Below, one piece after another: positions 23,701 through 35,767 of a stretch of DNA of 64,000 bases. Origin of the DNA: Rotaria sp. Silwood1 (Eukaryota; Rotifera; Eurotatoria; Philodinida; Philodinidae); the NCBI GenBank assembly GCA_905250075.1, contig CAJNOP010000083.1, forward strand, positions 1 through 64,000, read 5' to 3'. Within the stretch, counting starts at the first letter, position 1. Each line of letters opens with the position of its first letter. Position numbers and translations under genes: made by a program. Under the pieces are notes generated by a model, which was not told where the DNA came from, ran no database searches, and saw only the letters and a program-made list of their open reading frames with translations.

Positions 23701-25311
23701 CACTCGAGATAGTTTCATGCGAAATATGCTTGCCTTTCCTCGTACTAATAAACAAGCATAGAAACAGATATGGAAGAGAGAAATTAAAAATCTAAAAGAC
23801 AAAATAATCAATAAGTTCGATCGTTGCACATTGAGGATGAGGATGGAATGATTGAACAATTAACTCAACCCGGTGAAATTTTTCTCAAACTTTTCAGTTC
23901 AAATCTGGTCACTTTTCTCTGTGATGACGATCATATTTGAACAACTACCCATAATAGAAGATCAAATTTTCTAATAGGTCAGATACATCGTGAGCCTATA
24001 TAAGTTTTTCTAATGCATAAGGGTCTTATATTCCGATGGGACAAGGAATGGAAAGAATAGAGTCCTTAAGTTCGAGTTAAAATTTACATGAACTAATTTG
24101 TGAAATAAGATTGCTACAGAGCGTTGCAGTATAAGAAAACTAAAACACTCCCTCTCTCCTCACCGGCCGTGTCAGACATGCCGACATTTATGGCACAGTC
24201 TGCGATACTAAAAGGAATTTTTCAACACCTTGATCTCAGGTTTCCAATCAATTACGATAGGGATCCTTCCAGAAAATAAGATCAACTCATATCAGAAGAC
24301 CACTGCCTGTATAAGACCATGTCTCAGAAAAAGTTCAAACACTTTATTAGAAGACTATGTGCTGATTAATTAATATTTTCCAGAAATATTGAGTCCTTGG
24401 GAAGCATTAATTAATAATTTTAATAAATGATTTCGCTGAGTTCTACAATAGAAAAATGGAAGATTTAATCGATTGAAGTAGTATAACTCTCTTAATACAC
24501 AAAGGGCCCATAAGTTTTTGCGAAAACAATCCAGTATTGAAACTCCGTCAGTTCAAAAAAAAAATAGATGAGAATATCCTGCTTCTTGGATTTGTTGTGA
24601 TTCTAATATCGAACAAAGCAATTTAGTCTGATTATCTGTAGTTTACCATAAAGACAAAGAAAACTATATCAAACAAAGTTTACAATGAATATGACTACGA
24701 AATTTTACTTCTAAAAATGTGTGGCTTACCAGAAATCTTTTGAATTTGAACTAGAGTTTGATTCGATCGAGAACTTGGTGAGTCCAACTCTGCTAAAGCC
24801 GTTTCTAATATGTCACCTGCTCGAATTTGGTTATCATCTAGTGTCTCCGTATCTTGAAGTGATTTGCCATTAAAAAGAAGTCTTTCAACAGGAATACCAT
24901 TCAATTGTTGAATACGTCCTTTCACTGTTTCGATTCTATCAGACATTCGGCAATATATTGTATAGTGCTGCCCTGTTTGAGTTTGGATATGCAGAGGAAT
25001 TTCTATAATGATTTAATTAATGAATATAATCACATGAAATTAGATGCCTTACCGTTCATTTTGAGCTGAGTTTGTTCCGACGTTGTCACTCTACTGGCAA
25101 GTGTTGTTGCATGTGTTACTGCTAATTCTGGGAGGGTTTTATCAGAGCCATATAGAAGCAAATTCGTGTATTCTGTGTCAAGTTTCTCGGTCGATTCTTT
25201 CACTAAGCCGATCATTTCAGAAACATTAATTATTCTACTATATGTTTCGCCTGTGGATGTGGTGTAATGAATAGGATAATCTATTTGTGCAATTAAAAAT
25301 AAAACACTCAT
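20759..25311 (-). CDS. Fusion protein: two ubiquitin-like domains, R-S-E ADP-ribosyltransferase, TPR array
   Basis: Predicted to transfer ADP-ribose from NAD to protein side chains, with N-terminal ubiquitin-like folds and C-terminal TPRs for partner binding. Three exons join in frame at phase 1: 25053-25311, 24730-25002 and 20759-23073 (about 948 residues). Residues about 10-86 are a divergent ubiquitin-like fold. Residues 87-155 are clearly ubiquitin-like (IETVKGRIQQLNGIPVERLL, then a LxD..I.AGDILETAL ending) with no C-terminal Gly-Gly. From about 200 a Rossmann-like region follows (YIIIWLD). The transferase has Arg463 (LYRG), Ser490 (FWSTS) and Glu540/Glu542 (NEKEYLF), the intact R-S-E triad. 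TPR/kinesin-light-chain-like repeats run from about 590 to the end. The gene at 40895-42922 is a paralogue without the ubiquitin-like part. The join across the 1.66-kb intron is inferred from phase; otherwise these are two adjacent genes. Confidence 0.75.
23074..24729 (-). other. Large intron (inferred) of the ubiquitin-like/ADP-ribosyltransferase gene
   Basis: Bounded by a gtaag donor after 24730 and a ttttag acceptor before 23073 on the minus strand, both phase 1. Much longer than the 50-nt intron between the first two exons. Nothing recognisable inside. Confidence 0.55.
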
Positions 25312-28080
25312 GTATTGAACCTTTTTTTCTTAATCATACAGTAAAATATTTAAGAACAACATGTAAGAGTGTGTTATCAGCACTTTTATAATTTTTGTCT
25401 AATACTTGAATGTTCGAAAGTTATGAAACAATCGTGCTGCAATTTAGATCGATTCAATGAAAATGAGGATTTTTGCCAACAAAAGTAACAAAAAATCTGT
25501 GACGAGAGAAAGATAAAAATAATGTGCTTCACTGACGCTTATTAGTCAGCAATATTTTCTATCTCGATGTGTCTTTTACCTGTCTTGGTGCTAGTGACTC
25601 TTTGCAAATTCAGGTCTGATCAATAGGAATCAACAAGATGCTTTTCAAAATCATACAAAATATAGTTCAATTTTTTTAAAAACATCTTAAACGATTCCGA
25701 TTGGTAATGGATGTTAGAATAGTATTAACAAATTTCTAAACGCATATTTTTATTAACTGTACATTTAAGGCTAAACCCAGTGATCTTGCTAATAAATATT
25801 GCCGTTTGAACATAAATTTTCTATTCTTATATATTTTCTCGTCGAAGAAGATAGAAAGAAACGAATTCGTTCAGATAAGATATGTTTTTTTTTCATCTAC
25901 TATTTTTGATTTTCGCCAATGTAATTTTTCTTTTATCGGTGCTGCAATCGTATGTGAACTTTCCTTTTTAGCAGCTAGAAAGATATCTAATTTATTCAAG
26001 AATACTTTCGACAACTGGAGATGAAGTTTTCACTTGTGTAGACGAGAAAAACTTCACGTTCAGATTCATTATCTATAAAGATGTAACTGGGAAGATTTCC
26101 AGCCATTCATACTTTTTCTCACTATATTGAGAATTAGTTCTCCTCAAATTCCTAGAATTATTCATGTAACCATTTTTCAGGTTAAATACAAATGAAGAAA
26201 ATATAATCTGTAAAGATGTGGCACAAAGTTTCTTTTCTTTTGTTCTAGATTTTGTTTGTCGTGATTATATGTCGTAAACATGTCTTTCTATTGATTTAGA
26301 AAAATAGAACAGTTTTCGTATACTAATTTCGAATCAAATAATGTGAAATTTCAGTTTCCAAGAAACTTAGATTTCGCTTTAGGAAATCAACTGACCGTAA
26401 TTGCTATAATTAACGTAGACGAGAGGTTTACGAAAGTATAGCGCGTCAAGTAAGAGCGCTACGAGATACTAACGTAGGAGGTGGGCACACAACTCCCAAA
26501 TACAGCCATTGCAATGAGATGGTATCCTAGGATGAAATGTGAGTTTTCTAGAAACGCAAATTTATCATCACCTCTTTCGAACAAATCCTTATCGTGTTTT
26601 TTGATTTTCTCATCTTCAGTCTGCTCAAACATTTTGCATTATTTACTGGTTTTTCTTAGTATTCCTTAAGAAACATAGTTTTGGTTATTTTGCGTCTGAT
26701 TTATCATTGTCATGATATGAGTCTTCATATCGTCTTTCGTAGGTAAGCATATCTATATCAGTTAGGAGATCTAGATTCGAAGTTCGTTTCATTGTATTAT
26801 GTGTAAATGAAAACCGAATGCATCTTCATCGAATCTTACTTAGCAAGTACAAAGATTAAATTCATTTTTGTCTAAATGACCATTTTCTACACTTTCATCG
26901 AATTCTTTTATGACTTTAATGTACTTAAAAGATATGAATTTAATTGCACTATTTTAATCACTTTTCAATTCATCAAGATGACTCATTTACCTATAAAGTA
27001 GGTTTTCAAAAAAACCAGAGTCGTCGCCTGAAGAAGTCAGAATTGTGGTGATGAAAGGGTGGAGAACATACCGACTGAAGGAAGAGAAATCACTGAGGGA
27101 CCGAAATTAGAGGGCTTGTGGAGCCTCATCTCCTCCACACGCGTCGACCTTGGAAACAACCGAAACTAAATTCATCTCCAGTCTTGAATACACGAGAAAG
27201 CGCGTTATCAAAACCAGCATGCTTTCAAAATCCTAAAAGTTGGCACTATGTTATTGTCATTTCTTTTACGGAATTATATTACGACACAGAAGATCAAGAA
27301 CCCTGCTTTCGTACATGGTATATAATTGGCAATGGTTGCAATGATGTATGCAAACTTTTGAACGAGTTTGTAATAACACAGATTTCCAAAGTCGGTGTTA
27401 CATTTCTTGGAAAGAGTGGTCAATATAGACTTTGTGAAAGGCCTAGGTGAGGCTGAGTGTTCTGAATTGTTTATAATGGTGTAGGATGAAACTAACGATT
27501 TTACGGAAGCAGATATGACTGCTTTCAAACACTTTTCATCATTTCTTTGATTGATTCTGTTGAAAAGATCTTTGTTTTCCACAATCTATTGGAATGTCGA
27601 ACACACTAATAAAAATATTGGTTTCATCATTCAAGATTTCATTTTTTTTAAATTTATTGTTACCACTTCGAAATAGATGTTTTTTTATTATTTTGATGTG
27701 AACATTTTTCATATTTTTTTTCGCGGGCATATTATAAGTGACGATAGAGAACTAAACAGCTTTTCATGGAAGAGTTGTTCTATATTTGATGAATGCCTTT
27801 GGTTTAGTATTAAAATGTATAACTTGTAGAATTTCTTTAAATATGTCGAATAGTACGTTGAACATCTTACTATTATCAAGTGTAGAATCACCCAAGAGAA
27901 GGAAATACTTGCTGAAATTTTCAACATCGTATGCGATGATGAAGAGCAGACTGTTTCCCTAGCATATGTTTATGTCTATAAATCTTTACAGGGTATTGAT
28001 AGCTCGATATAGTGTATGTGAGATCATTTTTGATAGTCTCGCATCAAAATCGAACGAGTGCCCTAAAAAAACCTACTATT
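25312..28080. other. Intergenic; one unassigned ORF
   Basis: The plus-strand ORF at 27118-27450 (110 codons) includes a fairly coding-like stretch with RTWYIIGNG and several cysteines, but I recognise no family and see no splice partners. The minus-strand ORFs at 27274-27927 are overlapping and low-complexity. No gene is called. Confidence 0.35.
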
Positions 28081-28091
28081 TCATAACTGAC

Positions 28092-30122
28092 CTTTGATGG
28101 ACAACGGTATTCGATGAGTGATTTCGCCACCTTTGTTCGACAATCGTAATTCGTATAAACCTACATGTTCTTGATGTACCTCTTTCAAAATCAATTTATG
28201 GATCAGACCATTGGATTCAATTTTAATGTATTGATCCTGTTTTTCTGGATCTAATAGAGTCTTCACTCCTTCGCTGAGTGGTTCATATAGATTAAAGACT
28301 TTGGTGAAGAACCATTGGGGAGTTGGTATAGGATGGCCGTTGCATTCAACGAGAAGAGTAATGTTTTTTTCATTGAGTGAACAATATATGTCTCGGGTTG
28401 CATAGATAATCGATGGTTTGATGGCAATCTCCACATGAAACTCACGGTTGTTTTTACCATACTCATTAGCTGCCCAACATGTATAGATACCTTCGTCAAC
28501 TCCTATCTCACATTGTCTGATAGTAAAAGTATATGTACGAGTATCACTATTGAAGCCCACCAAATCTGGATTACGATCAATAGAATAGATGTTGTCATCC
28601 TGTGGACAAGTCCTGAATAAAAGTTCAAACTTCATGCTTACTTAAAGACTCAATATCAATGTTATCAGCGTTATAACAATAAGCTAATTACAGAACAATA
28701 AAAACATACCATGTGATTATTGCTTCAGGAATTGCATCGACTTGGCAACGAAGAACACAAGCTTCTCCACTAACACCTATGATTTCTGACTCACTCCCAT
28801 CAACAATGAATTCAGGAGCTTTTCCAATTGTACAAATTAGTTTTTTTGATTTCACTGTGATACCAGTAGCATTGGTAAGTACGACTTGATATACACCTGC
28901 ATGTGGTACTTGAACATATTCTATACGTAGGCAGCAGATTTTGTCATGATCCTCAATGTTCAAAATAACTCCAAAGTCGCTCAGCTTAATATCTTGTTCA
29001 TTGAAAAGCCATTTACAACAGTAAGTACCCAAGCCATCGGTGACAAGACGAAGCTCAAGTTGCTCACCTTCTTTTACAATTTTGTTTGAAGGTAAGTCAA
29101 CCACAATGGTCGGCTTTTTCTCTATAAACATAGTCAAAAAATTTTAAGTGCAATTCCTATGGAATTTAAATGTGAAACACGATGAAACCACTGTGCCCAT
29201 GATGAAGAGATCTCCTTATGCCTATGGCAGTCCGTTGGACGACTAAGATCAACACGTCGAAAACTCCTTCTACTATGGTGGACCATGGTAGACATGTCGA
29301 AATATCTGTCATGGTCTGGGGGAAGGGAGAAGGAGAGTAGGCCTAATTTTCTCATCATATATTTCAACATTCATTTTCAATCGTGCTCCACAAAAAAATT
29401 CATCACAAAATAAACCTTGTTCAATAGGAGGAATAATAAAGTTTGTGGAAATTGAAGGCTTCGTCATTGTAGAAACTGAGAGAGTATCCACAATCCGTTG
29501 AGCTAATTTGGTAATAGCATGATCCGTTCGAATATCATCAGTACTGCGAAAATCGATATAGTCGATACCGTTGATCAAAGACTTGAGCCAGGCACTAGTT
29601 GGAGACCAGTTCTGAGCCACTAGACAAGGGATAATTTCCATATTTTGTTGGTTCGCGAATTCCAATTGTTTTCGACAACTATTCGATGTCTCATATTGAG
29701 GAGTAAGAAAGCAGCAAACAAACGATGCACTGGAAAGTTCTGATGACATCCTATATTATCAATGGCATTATATTGGATGCGAGAGGGATTACATCAATAA
29801 AAAAAACAGTGTAAAACCTCATATATTCTCTCCTCTAGTTCTATTCTGACGTTTGACAAAGTGATTTGAATAATCTGAAAATAATTTTCAACCGTATCAT
29901 GACCTGGAGACTTTTCCTCATAAAAGATTATCAAGATTCCGTTCTATTTGGGTTGGAAAAATATTTCATTTACCTCTCAAAAGTATGATCATTGATGTCA
30001 TTGTAGTCATCCATCGAAACGAGAATACCCAGTGATGTTAGCCCATTGTACACCCGACTGATCAATTGCTTATTCTCCAATTGATACGAGAGTATAACAC
30101 GTTTCATTGCTCGTTGTGACAT
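28092..30122 (-). CDS. TIR domain plus Ig-like domains, cytosolic-type protein
   Basis: Four exons join in frame: 29974-30122, 29416-29750, 28710-29121 and 28092-28612. The N-terminal TIR-like domain (about residues 5-140) begins KRVILSYQ and contains LGILVSMDDY, FVCCFLTPQYE, CRKQLEFA, IIPCLV and a YIDFR end, a pattern seen in invertebrate TIR proteins. Three Ig I-set-like domains follow, with Cys...Trp...(D/E)xGxYxC-type signatures such as DEGIYTCWAAN and VGLYEL. No signal peptide or membrane span was seen, so it is probably intracellular. The usual TIR NADase glutamate in CxxE appears to be Gln in CRKQLEFA. The last exon may end at a good donor after 28092 (then more exons follow) or at the stop at 28081. 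The donor after 29416 (gtttat) is weak, so the TIR-Ig join is likely but unproven. Confidence 0.7.
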
Positions 30123-32589
30123 GATGAGTTTGAAGAGCTCCCGAATCAATAAGAATTCCTTAACGAAATCTCGTTAATAACGACGAGCATACCTAAGTCT
30201 AATTATATGAACGAAGGGTTCGGATTTTGCTTTAAAAAAGGATCCTTGATGTCTATGCTTAGAATTTTATTATTTAATGCAATTTCAGTACGTTACTCGT
30301 AGTTTTCTCGAACTCCTTAAGAATGACAGTTCAGTTTTTACAAAAGTTCGATTCAATCAACCCTCTATTTTCCTTCGCAGTCTAAGTGTGGAAACAAAAA
30401 GATATCATTCTTATGTTGGGTCTGGATTGAAGCAGAACATAGTAATTTTTTATACTCCTTGCGTATGATTTGCAGTATGTAGGTCATATCAGCAATTTAT
30501 GAACTTCAAACAAATTAATAAGACTCTTCAATGAGCTCATTTTTTGTTAATCTGAATTCGGGTGTGGAGATGTTCGATGATTTTAACCGCTTCAAAAGGA
30601 TTCAAAGAGTTTGAATTGATTCGATTAAGAGGACTATGCCGAAAAGAGTTTTATCAACAGCGACTTACGTAGATATTGAAAAGAAACTAATGGTAGATAC
30701 TTGTTAAATTGATCGAGAAAGAAAAATCTACAACGTACATTTTTTATTTAATATTTTATCAAAAAAGATACGTGAGCCAGCCCTAACAGAGTAATAAAAA
30801 GACACTTTATTATGCTATGCAATGAAAAGCCGTAAATAGGTAGATAAGAATGCACATTCCCATAGAGGTCGTGGTCTGCTATTTTTTTAAACAGGATACA
30901 AGGATCATTTCGACTTACAAGAGAACTTTTTCAAGTGTTCGCTTCGATTTCAATGAAGTTTTTGCTCATAGATACTGCATAAGGCTCTAGTAATAGTCCT
31001 TAAGGAATTTCGGCTCCTATTACTTCCTTCAAATGTGATGAACGTTTTAATTTGGGCTGTATAGTACATAACGTATAATGTGAATCATAAATAGCTCTGA
31101 GACAAAAAATGAAATATCTTCGCATCAGGTCAATTAAATGAGCTGATTATTTGGCTAACAGTATAAGTCTATTGAAAGCTTGTTTTTTATACAGATAAGG
31201 TAAGCAAATACTTCTATTAAGTATTATTGTTGATAGCATGCAAGCAGTTTTATCTGTTATTAAGTAAAAAACAATACATGTTTAGTATTTCATAGATGAT
31301 TTTTAATTGTCATCTAAGAGAATAAGAAGAACAAATCAAAAATAAACTTTATGAATGATTCTGTATTNNNNNNNNNNNNNNNNNNNNNNNNNNNNNNNNN
31401 NNNNNNNNNNNNNNNNNNNNNNNNNNNNNNNNNNNNNNNNNNNNNNNNNNNNNNNNNNNNNNNNNNNGGACGAATAGTTTGCTGTAGGGAGCTGAAATTT
31501 TCAAAGTAATAATATTTCATCAATATATGTTTTTAAGAAAAATTCCAGCCCTCTATCACTCTCGAGTCAGCAGATATAAAGTACCAAAGTTGGCCGAATT
31601 AGTGACTTTTTTCTTAAATAAGGAACTCCATAGAATACCAATGACTCAATCGTTGAACCTGAAATATTTTCTGTGTGCAGATACTATTGGTCTATCAATC
31701 CACTGAAAATTTCAGCTCAATTGGTTGAGTTATTGTTGAGATATAGGATATCCAAAATGGCCTTTGGTTAAAGTGTGATTTTATAGTGCTCTTCGTAAAA
31801 ATTCGATAAAAAATCGAGAGTTCAATATTGTTTAAATCGGCTTTCGCCAAAATTCATCAAACTCTTGCCTCTATCACATATGTTAAAATGAACCGAATCA
31901 GAGGATATCGATTGAGCAGGTCCTATAACAATCAGTCATGGCTTATGTGGACTGGCTCATAGTCACTCTGAATACTTCTTTACTAAATCATACATCTTCA
32001 AGAAACAATTTCTACAACGAGATACCATTCTTTTCAGTGTTGTTTCTCATGATAAACGTAAGATCAAAGGGAGAACAGTGCAGTAATTAAAAATGTCATT
32101 AGTTTTGCTTGAGCCGCTGGTCAGTAGTAAATCTAAGCATTTTGAAGAGATTTCTCAAAGGTTGTCATGGTGAATGTTGTCTTTCAGAAGCAAAAATGAA
32201 TGAAATACTCTTGAATAGTTTATCTCCAGACAAAATGGCAAGAGCACTCACTTTGCCAACATTTTTTTGCTGAACGTTCGCTTTATCTGCCTTACAGATA
32301 AAAGAAATATACATTATATTAAAAAAACAACATCACTAAAAATCGAAAATAGCATCGATTGAGCTGAGCCACTAGAATTAGATAGAGTTGAAAATGAGGA
32401 ATCGAATGGCAAGATTTTAAAATTTTTTTATCGGAATTTGCAAGCAGGAGTGTCAAAATTTACTACTTATTGAGATTTTTGCTTCTTCTCCACTGGAACG
32501 TTCTCTTTACCAGCATTTTTTGCACTAAGCGTTCGCATTACCAACATGACAGATAAAGCGAACGTTTCAGATATGTCATTTTATACTGC
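30123..32589. other. Intergenic with a 100-base assembly gap
   Basis: Bases 31368-31467 are N, probably a scaffold gap of arbitrary size. Around 32245-32280 and 32495-32525 two similar stretches recur (AACGTTCGC/GCGTTCGC with TTACCAGCA or TTTGCCAACA), with another piece near 33318, suggesting a worn dispersed repeat. No gene was seen. Confidence 0.4.
31368..31467. other. Assembly gap, 100 N
   Basis: A run of exactly 100 undetermined bases, the usual placeholder for an unsized scaffold gap. The order of the flanks depends on scaffolding. Confidence 0.98.
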
Positions 32590-32591
32590 TA

Positions 32592-33172
32592 CTTAGGGTG
32601 TACCAAAAGTTCTGATCACCATGTTTAAAAGACTCTTTCGATAAGGCGTCCTATTCAAAAATGAGAAACCAAGTATACTATGTTGTAGAGTTTTTCGAGA
32701 TGCATCTAATGGTATATAGTAAATTCTATTTTCATAAGACTCTGAAAGAATTAGAATCAATTTACTGATAGGCGACTACACATTCACACATGCATCCATC
32801 CATATTCACATCCACAAGATGATCGGAGATGCTACGCATATGAGATTGTAGTCCTTTAAAAGTTCTACAAAGTCATATGTGAGAAAAGGCATTTTACAAA
32901 TATTTTTGATTAATAGCAAGGACAACAATATTCATTAATTTATCATTGTTGAGTATAGGTGCTAGTATGGATGCATGTGGATATGTAGTCGTCTATCAGT
33001 AAATTGATTCTAATTCTTTCAGAGTCTTATGAAAATAGAATTTACTATATACTACTCGATGCATCTCGAAAAACTCTACAACATGGTGTATTTGGTTTCT
33101 CATTTTTGAATAGGAAACCTTATCGAAAAAGTCTTTTAAATATGATGATCAGAACTTTTGGTACACCCTAAG
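32592..33172. mobile_element. MITE with about 215-bp inverted arms and TA duplication, Tc1/mariner type
   Basis: Both ends read CTTAGGGTGTACCAAAAGTT on their own strands, and the element is flanked by TA (32590-32591 and 33173-33174). The arms pair over about 32592-32810 and 32955-33172 with few mismatches. The loop is about 145 bp. Total 581 bp with no ORF. TA target duplication with long inverted arms fits a non-autonomous Tc1/mariner derivative. The arms differ by scattered substitutions, so the insertion is not fresh. Confidence 0.85.
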
Positions 33173-33174
33173 TA

Positions 33175-34110
33175 ATTACTCAAGTATTAGACTAGCTTCA
33201 AATTTTTTTATATGAGTAGATGCAGAAATCAATTCTCTTTCTTGTTATATGAAAACAAATATTTTAGTCCTTGAAATAACCCAGGTATAGGCGATGAAAC
33301 ACAGACACTTCTAAAAAGCGTTCGCTTTACAAAAATTGACTCTACCATTTAACCAAGCGATGAAAAATTGTACGGATGGCGTAGTCTACCGATATCCATG
33401 GGTAGGCATTATTTGATCATGTTTATTGCATTTTTCCTACTGAAATCAGAAGGAAAGCAATTCAACACCGAACGTTGTTATTATTTTCTGGAGTTTTCCG
33501 ATGTGTAAAAAAGTTATAGCAATGCAACCCAAGACGGTGAATCTTCGTTCCTTTTATTCAGCCTTTTTATTGACTTATCGCTCTAACCATCATTCAAACT
33601 GATGTCCGCTTTTGTTATTTAAGCAGTTTCCGTTGAAAAAATCAACATTAATTGTTGTTAACCGATGACAGTCTGTGTTGAATTGTGTCTTTAAATCGTC
33701 CTTAAACATCATTTAGAATTGAAACATAATCAAACTGAGCCTAAGATCGCCCCTCTAACCAAATCGCATCGTATTTACCGAGGGAATTATGTAAAGAGGT
33801 GCGTGATTGACCATTGAAAACTACAAACCTGATGATGAGTTCATCTGGTAGAGATACGAGTTACAATTCGTGTTTTTCTTTGTCGAGAACTTGCATCAAT
33901 TCAGATCATAAAGAGTAATTGTTTATCTTGTTTGATCTTATTTTAACAAAAATATTTAAAAACTAAAAGACGATAAAAGTATGAGAACATTCGCAAGATG
34001 TAAGTTTTATTGCATTGTAAAAATTAAATATCAGAAAGCAGTTATTAGTAACTTTAATCTTTTGAGTTATTGAAACTTTTCGTTTCCAGATATATGAGAA
34101 GTCTGTTTAT
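33175..34110. other. Intergenic, nothing recognised
   Basis: AT-rich. Holds one more short GCGTTCGCTTTAC piece (about 33317-33330) shared with the region left of the MITE. No gene was seen. Confidence 0.4.
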
Positions 34111-34911
34111 TTATACGCACATATGCGGATATTGTGTATTCGAACATGAATCCCACTTTGAACAACAGTCCAATGTAGTTGTACATGGTCCCGCATGTTG
34201 ACTGCAGCATATTTCACCATCACCAGCAGGATTTGGTTTCGAAGATCGTGAGCAACATTCGAATTGATCTTTAGTCGTTTGACCTGCCAATTGACAACAT
34301 TTCTTAGTAGACTGATCATATTCTAATCCATTACAACAAACATCGTTTGATTGATCACAAGTTGTATTCACTGGTTTGCATGGAGGACCGCATATGCCAC
34401 CACAATCGTTAGTATTTGGTATCCATTGTAGACTGCAACATTCAGATGGAGTTAGAGCTGTGGATCCTGCCAATCGACAACATTTCTTATTAGATTGATT
34501 GCATTCTAATCCGTTACAACAAACATCTTTTCGGTCATCGCACGCTGCATTGACTGGGTGGCATGAAGAACTGCATATGCCACCACAACCGTTAGCATTT
34601 GGTATCCATTGTAGGCTACAACATTCAGATGGAGTTAGAGTCGTGTATCCTGCCAATCGACAACATTTCTTAGTAGATTGATCACATTGCAATCCATTAC
34701 AACAAACATTGTTTGACTTATTGCAAGGTGCATTCACTGGTTTGCACGGAGTAATGCATTTTTCATGACATATGCCACTACAACATTCTTTGGCTGATTT
34801 ACACGTCGAATTGTCTGTTTTGCAAATCACTGGTATTGGTAGATCTTGAGTTGTATTAACTACTACAACGAACAATAAAATAGCAACGATAATAGAAATC
34901 AATTTTGTCAT
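34111..34911 (-). CDS. Secreted cysteine-rich repeat protein
   Basis: 266 residues beginning with a signal peptide (about 1-20, hydrophobic ILLFVVVV). The mature part is built from a short lead (about 30-55) and three tandem repeats of about 61 residues starting near 56, 117 and 178. Each contains CxPVN, VCCNGL, a KKCC knot, then ECCS and, in the first two, a WIPN...CGGIC segment. A shorter C-terminal CC-rich piece (about 235-266) closes the protein. The spacing suggests disulfide-knotted small domains, extracellular. In repeat 3 the Cys of GLxC is Tyr198, which should leave a partner unpaired. Resemblance to knottin-type inhibitors or defence peptides is only by cysteine pattern. No function assigned. 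Confidence 0.8.
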   Translation of the reverse strand: MTKLISIIVAILLFVVVVNTTQDLPIPVICKTDNSTCKSAKECCSGICHEKCITPCKPVNAPCNKSNNVCCNGLQCDQSTKKCCRLAGYTTLTPSECCSLQWIPNANGCGGICSSSCHPVNAACDDRKDVCCNGLECNQSNKKCCRLAGSTALTPSECCSLQWIPNTNDCGGICGPPCKPVNTTCDQSNDVCCNGLEYDQSTKKCCQLAGQTTKDQFECCSRSSKPNPAGDGEICCSQHAGPCTTTLDCCSKWDSCSNTQYPHMCV

Positions 34912-35767
34912 ATTCGATGCATTCTAGAGAGGTGAACAACAAAAAAAACATAATTATGAAATGATACTAATGCTAAATGTTGCTTACAGGCTTTATTTAT
35001 TCGTATCGTTTATGTGTACATTTGCTTCATCCAGTTCTACGTGCTATTATTTATATAGCTGTGATCGACAAGAGAGAAAGACAGAACGGAATAAAAAACT
35101 GGTATATTTTTGTCGTTCGTTCTTCATTTTCGTATTTCACCTGGCAATTAGTATGCGTATGAGATGCACTCCCATAAATTGATAAATTAGGAAGAAGAAT
35201 ATGACGTAAATTGTGCGTCATGTTTTTCTTCTTCTCTTCAGTTTGATGCACGCTTACTAGATAATTCATAAAACTATTTTATGTCATGAATTTGTCGATT
35301 TTATTTCTTGTTGATGCAGTGCACCTTGTTTTAAACAGCGTCACAAAAGGCATGACAAAGGTGATGTCATGATTCTGCGCATACCTCATCTACTAAATGC
35401 TAAAATTAGATAAATCGTATCATGATTGCAATGATCAATGTCACGGATAATATTATGTATTGACCATTCAATAATTGCAGGATAAGTCGATCATGTTTCA
35501 AGGCATGAATATTTCACACTCCAGTTTAACTTTCTCTCACTCACATTTATGCTCATCAAAGCCCTAGTCTTATTTCTTGAGGAATCGTGTTTTTTGGATT
35601 CTGACCATCTTTGTTGTCATGATCTTTTTTATATTTCGTCAGGACTTCATTTGGGATTTTTCAAGAATGAGAATATAGGATTTTGTCATGATTTCGTTTC
35701 TATCCTAATCGGAATCAGTATTTCGAATGAGATTTTGAAACACTGTGTAATCGCGCACTCTGTTTAT
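34912..35767. other. Intergenic before array D
   Basis: Short overlapping ORFs only, none recognised. No F-box-like segment was found upstream of the array in any frame I checked. Confidence 0.4.

Noticed and set aside
27118-27450. 110-codon ORF
   Set aside because: Part looks coding, but no family, start context or splice partner was convincing.
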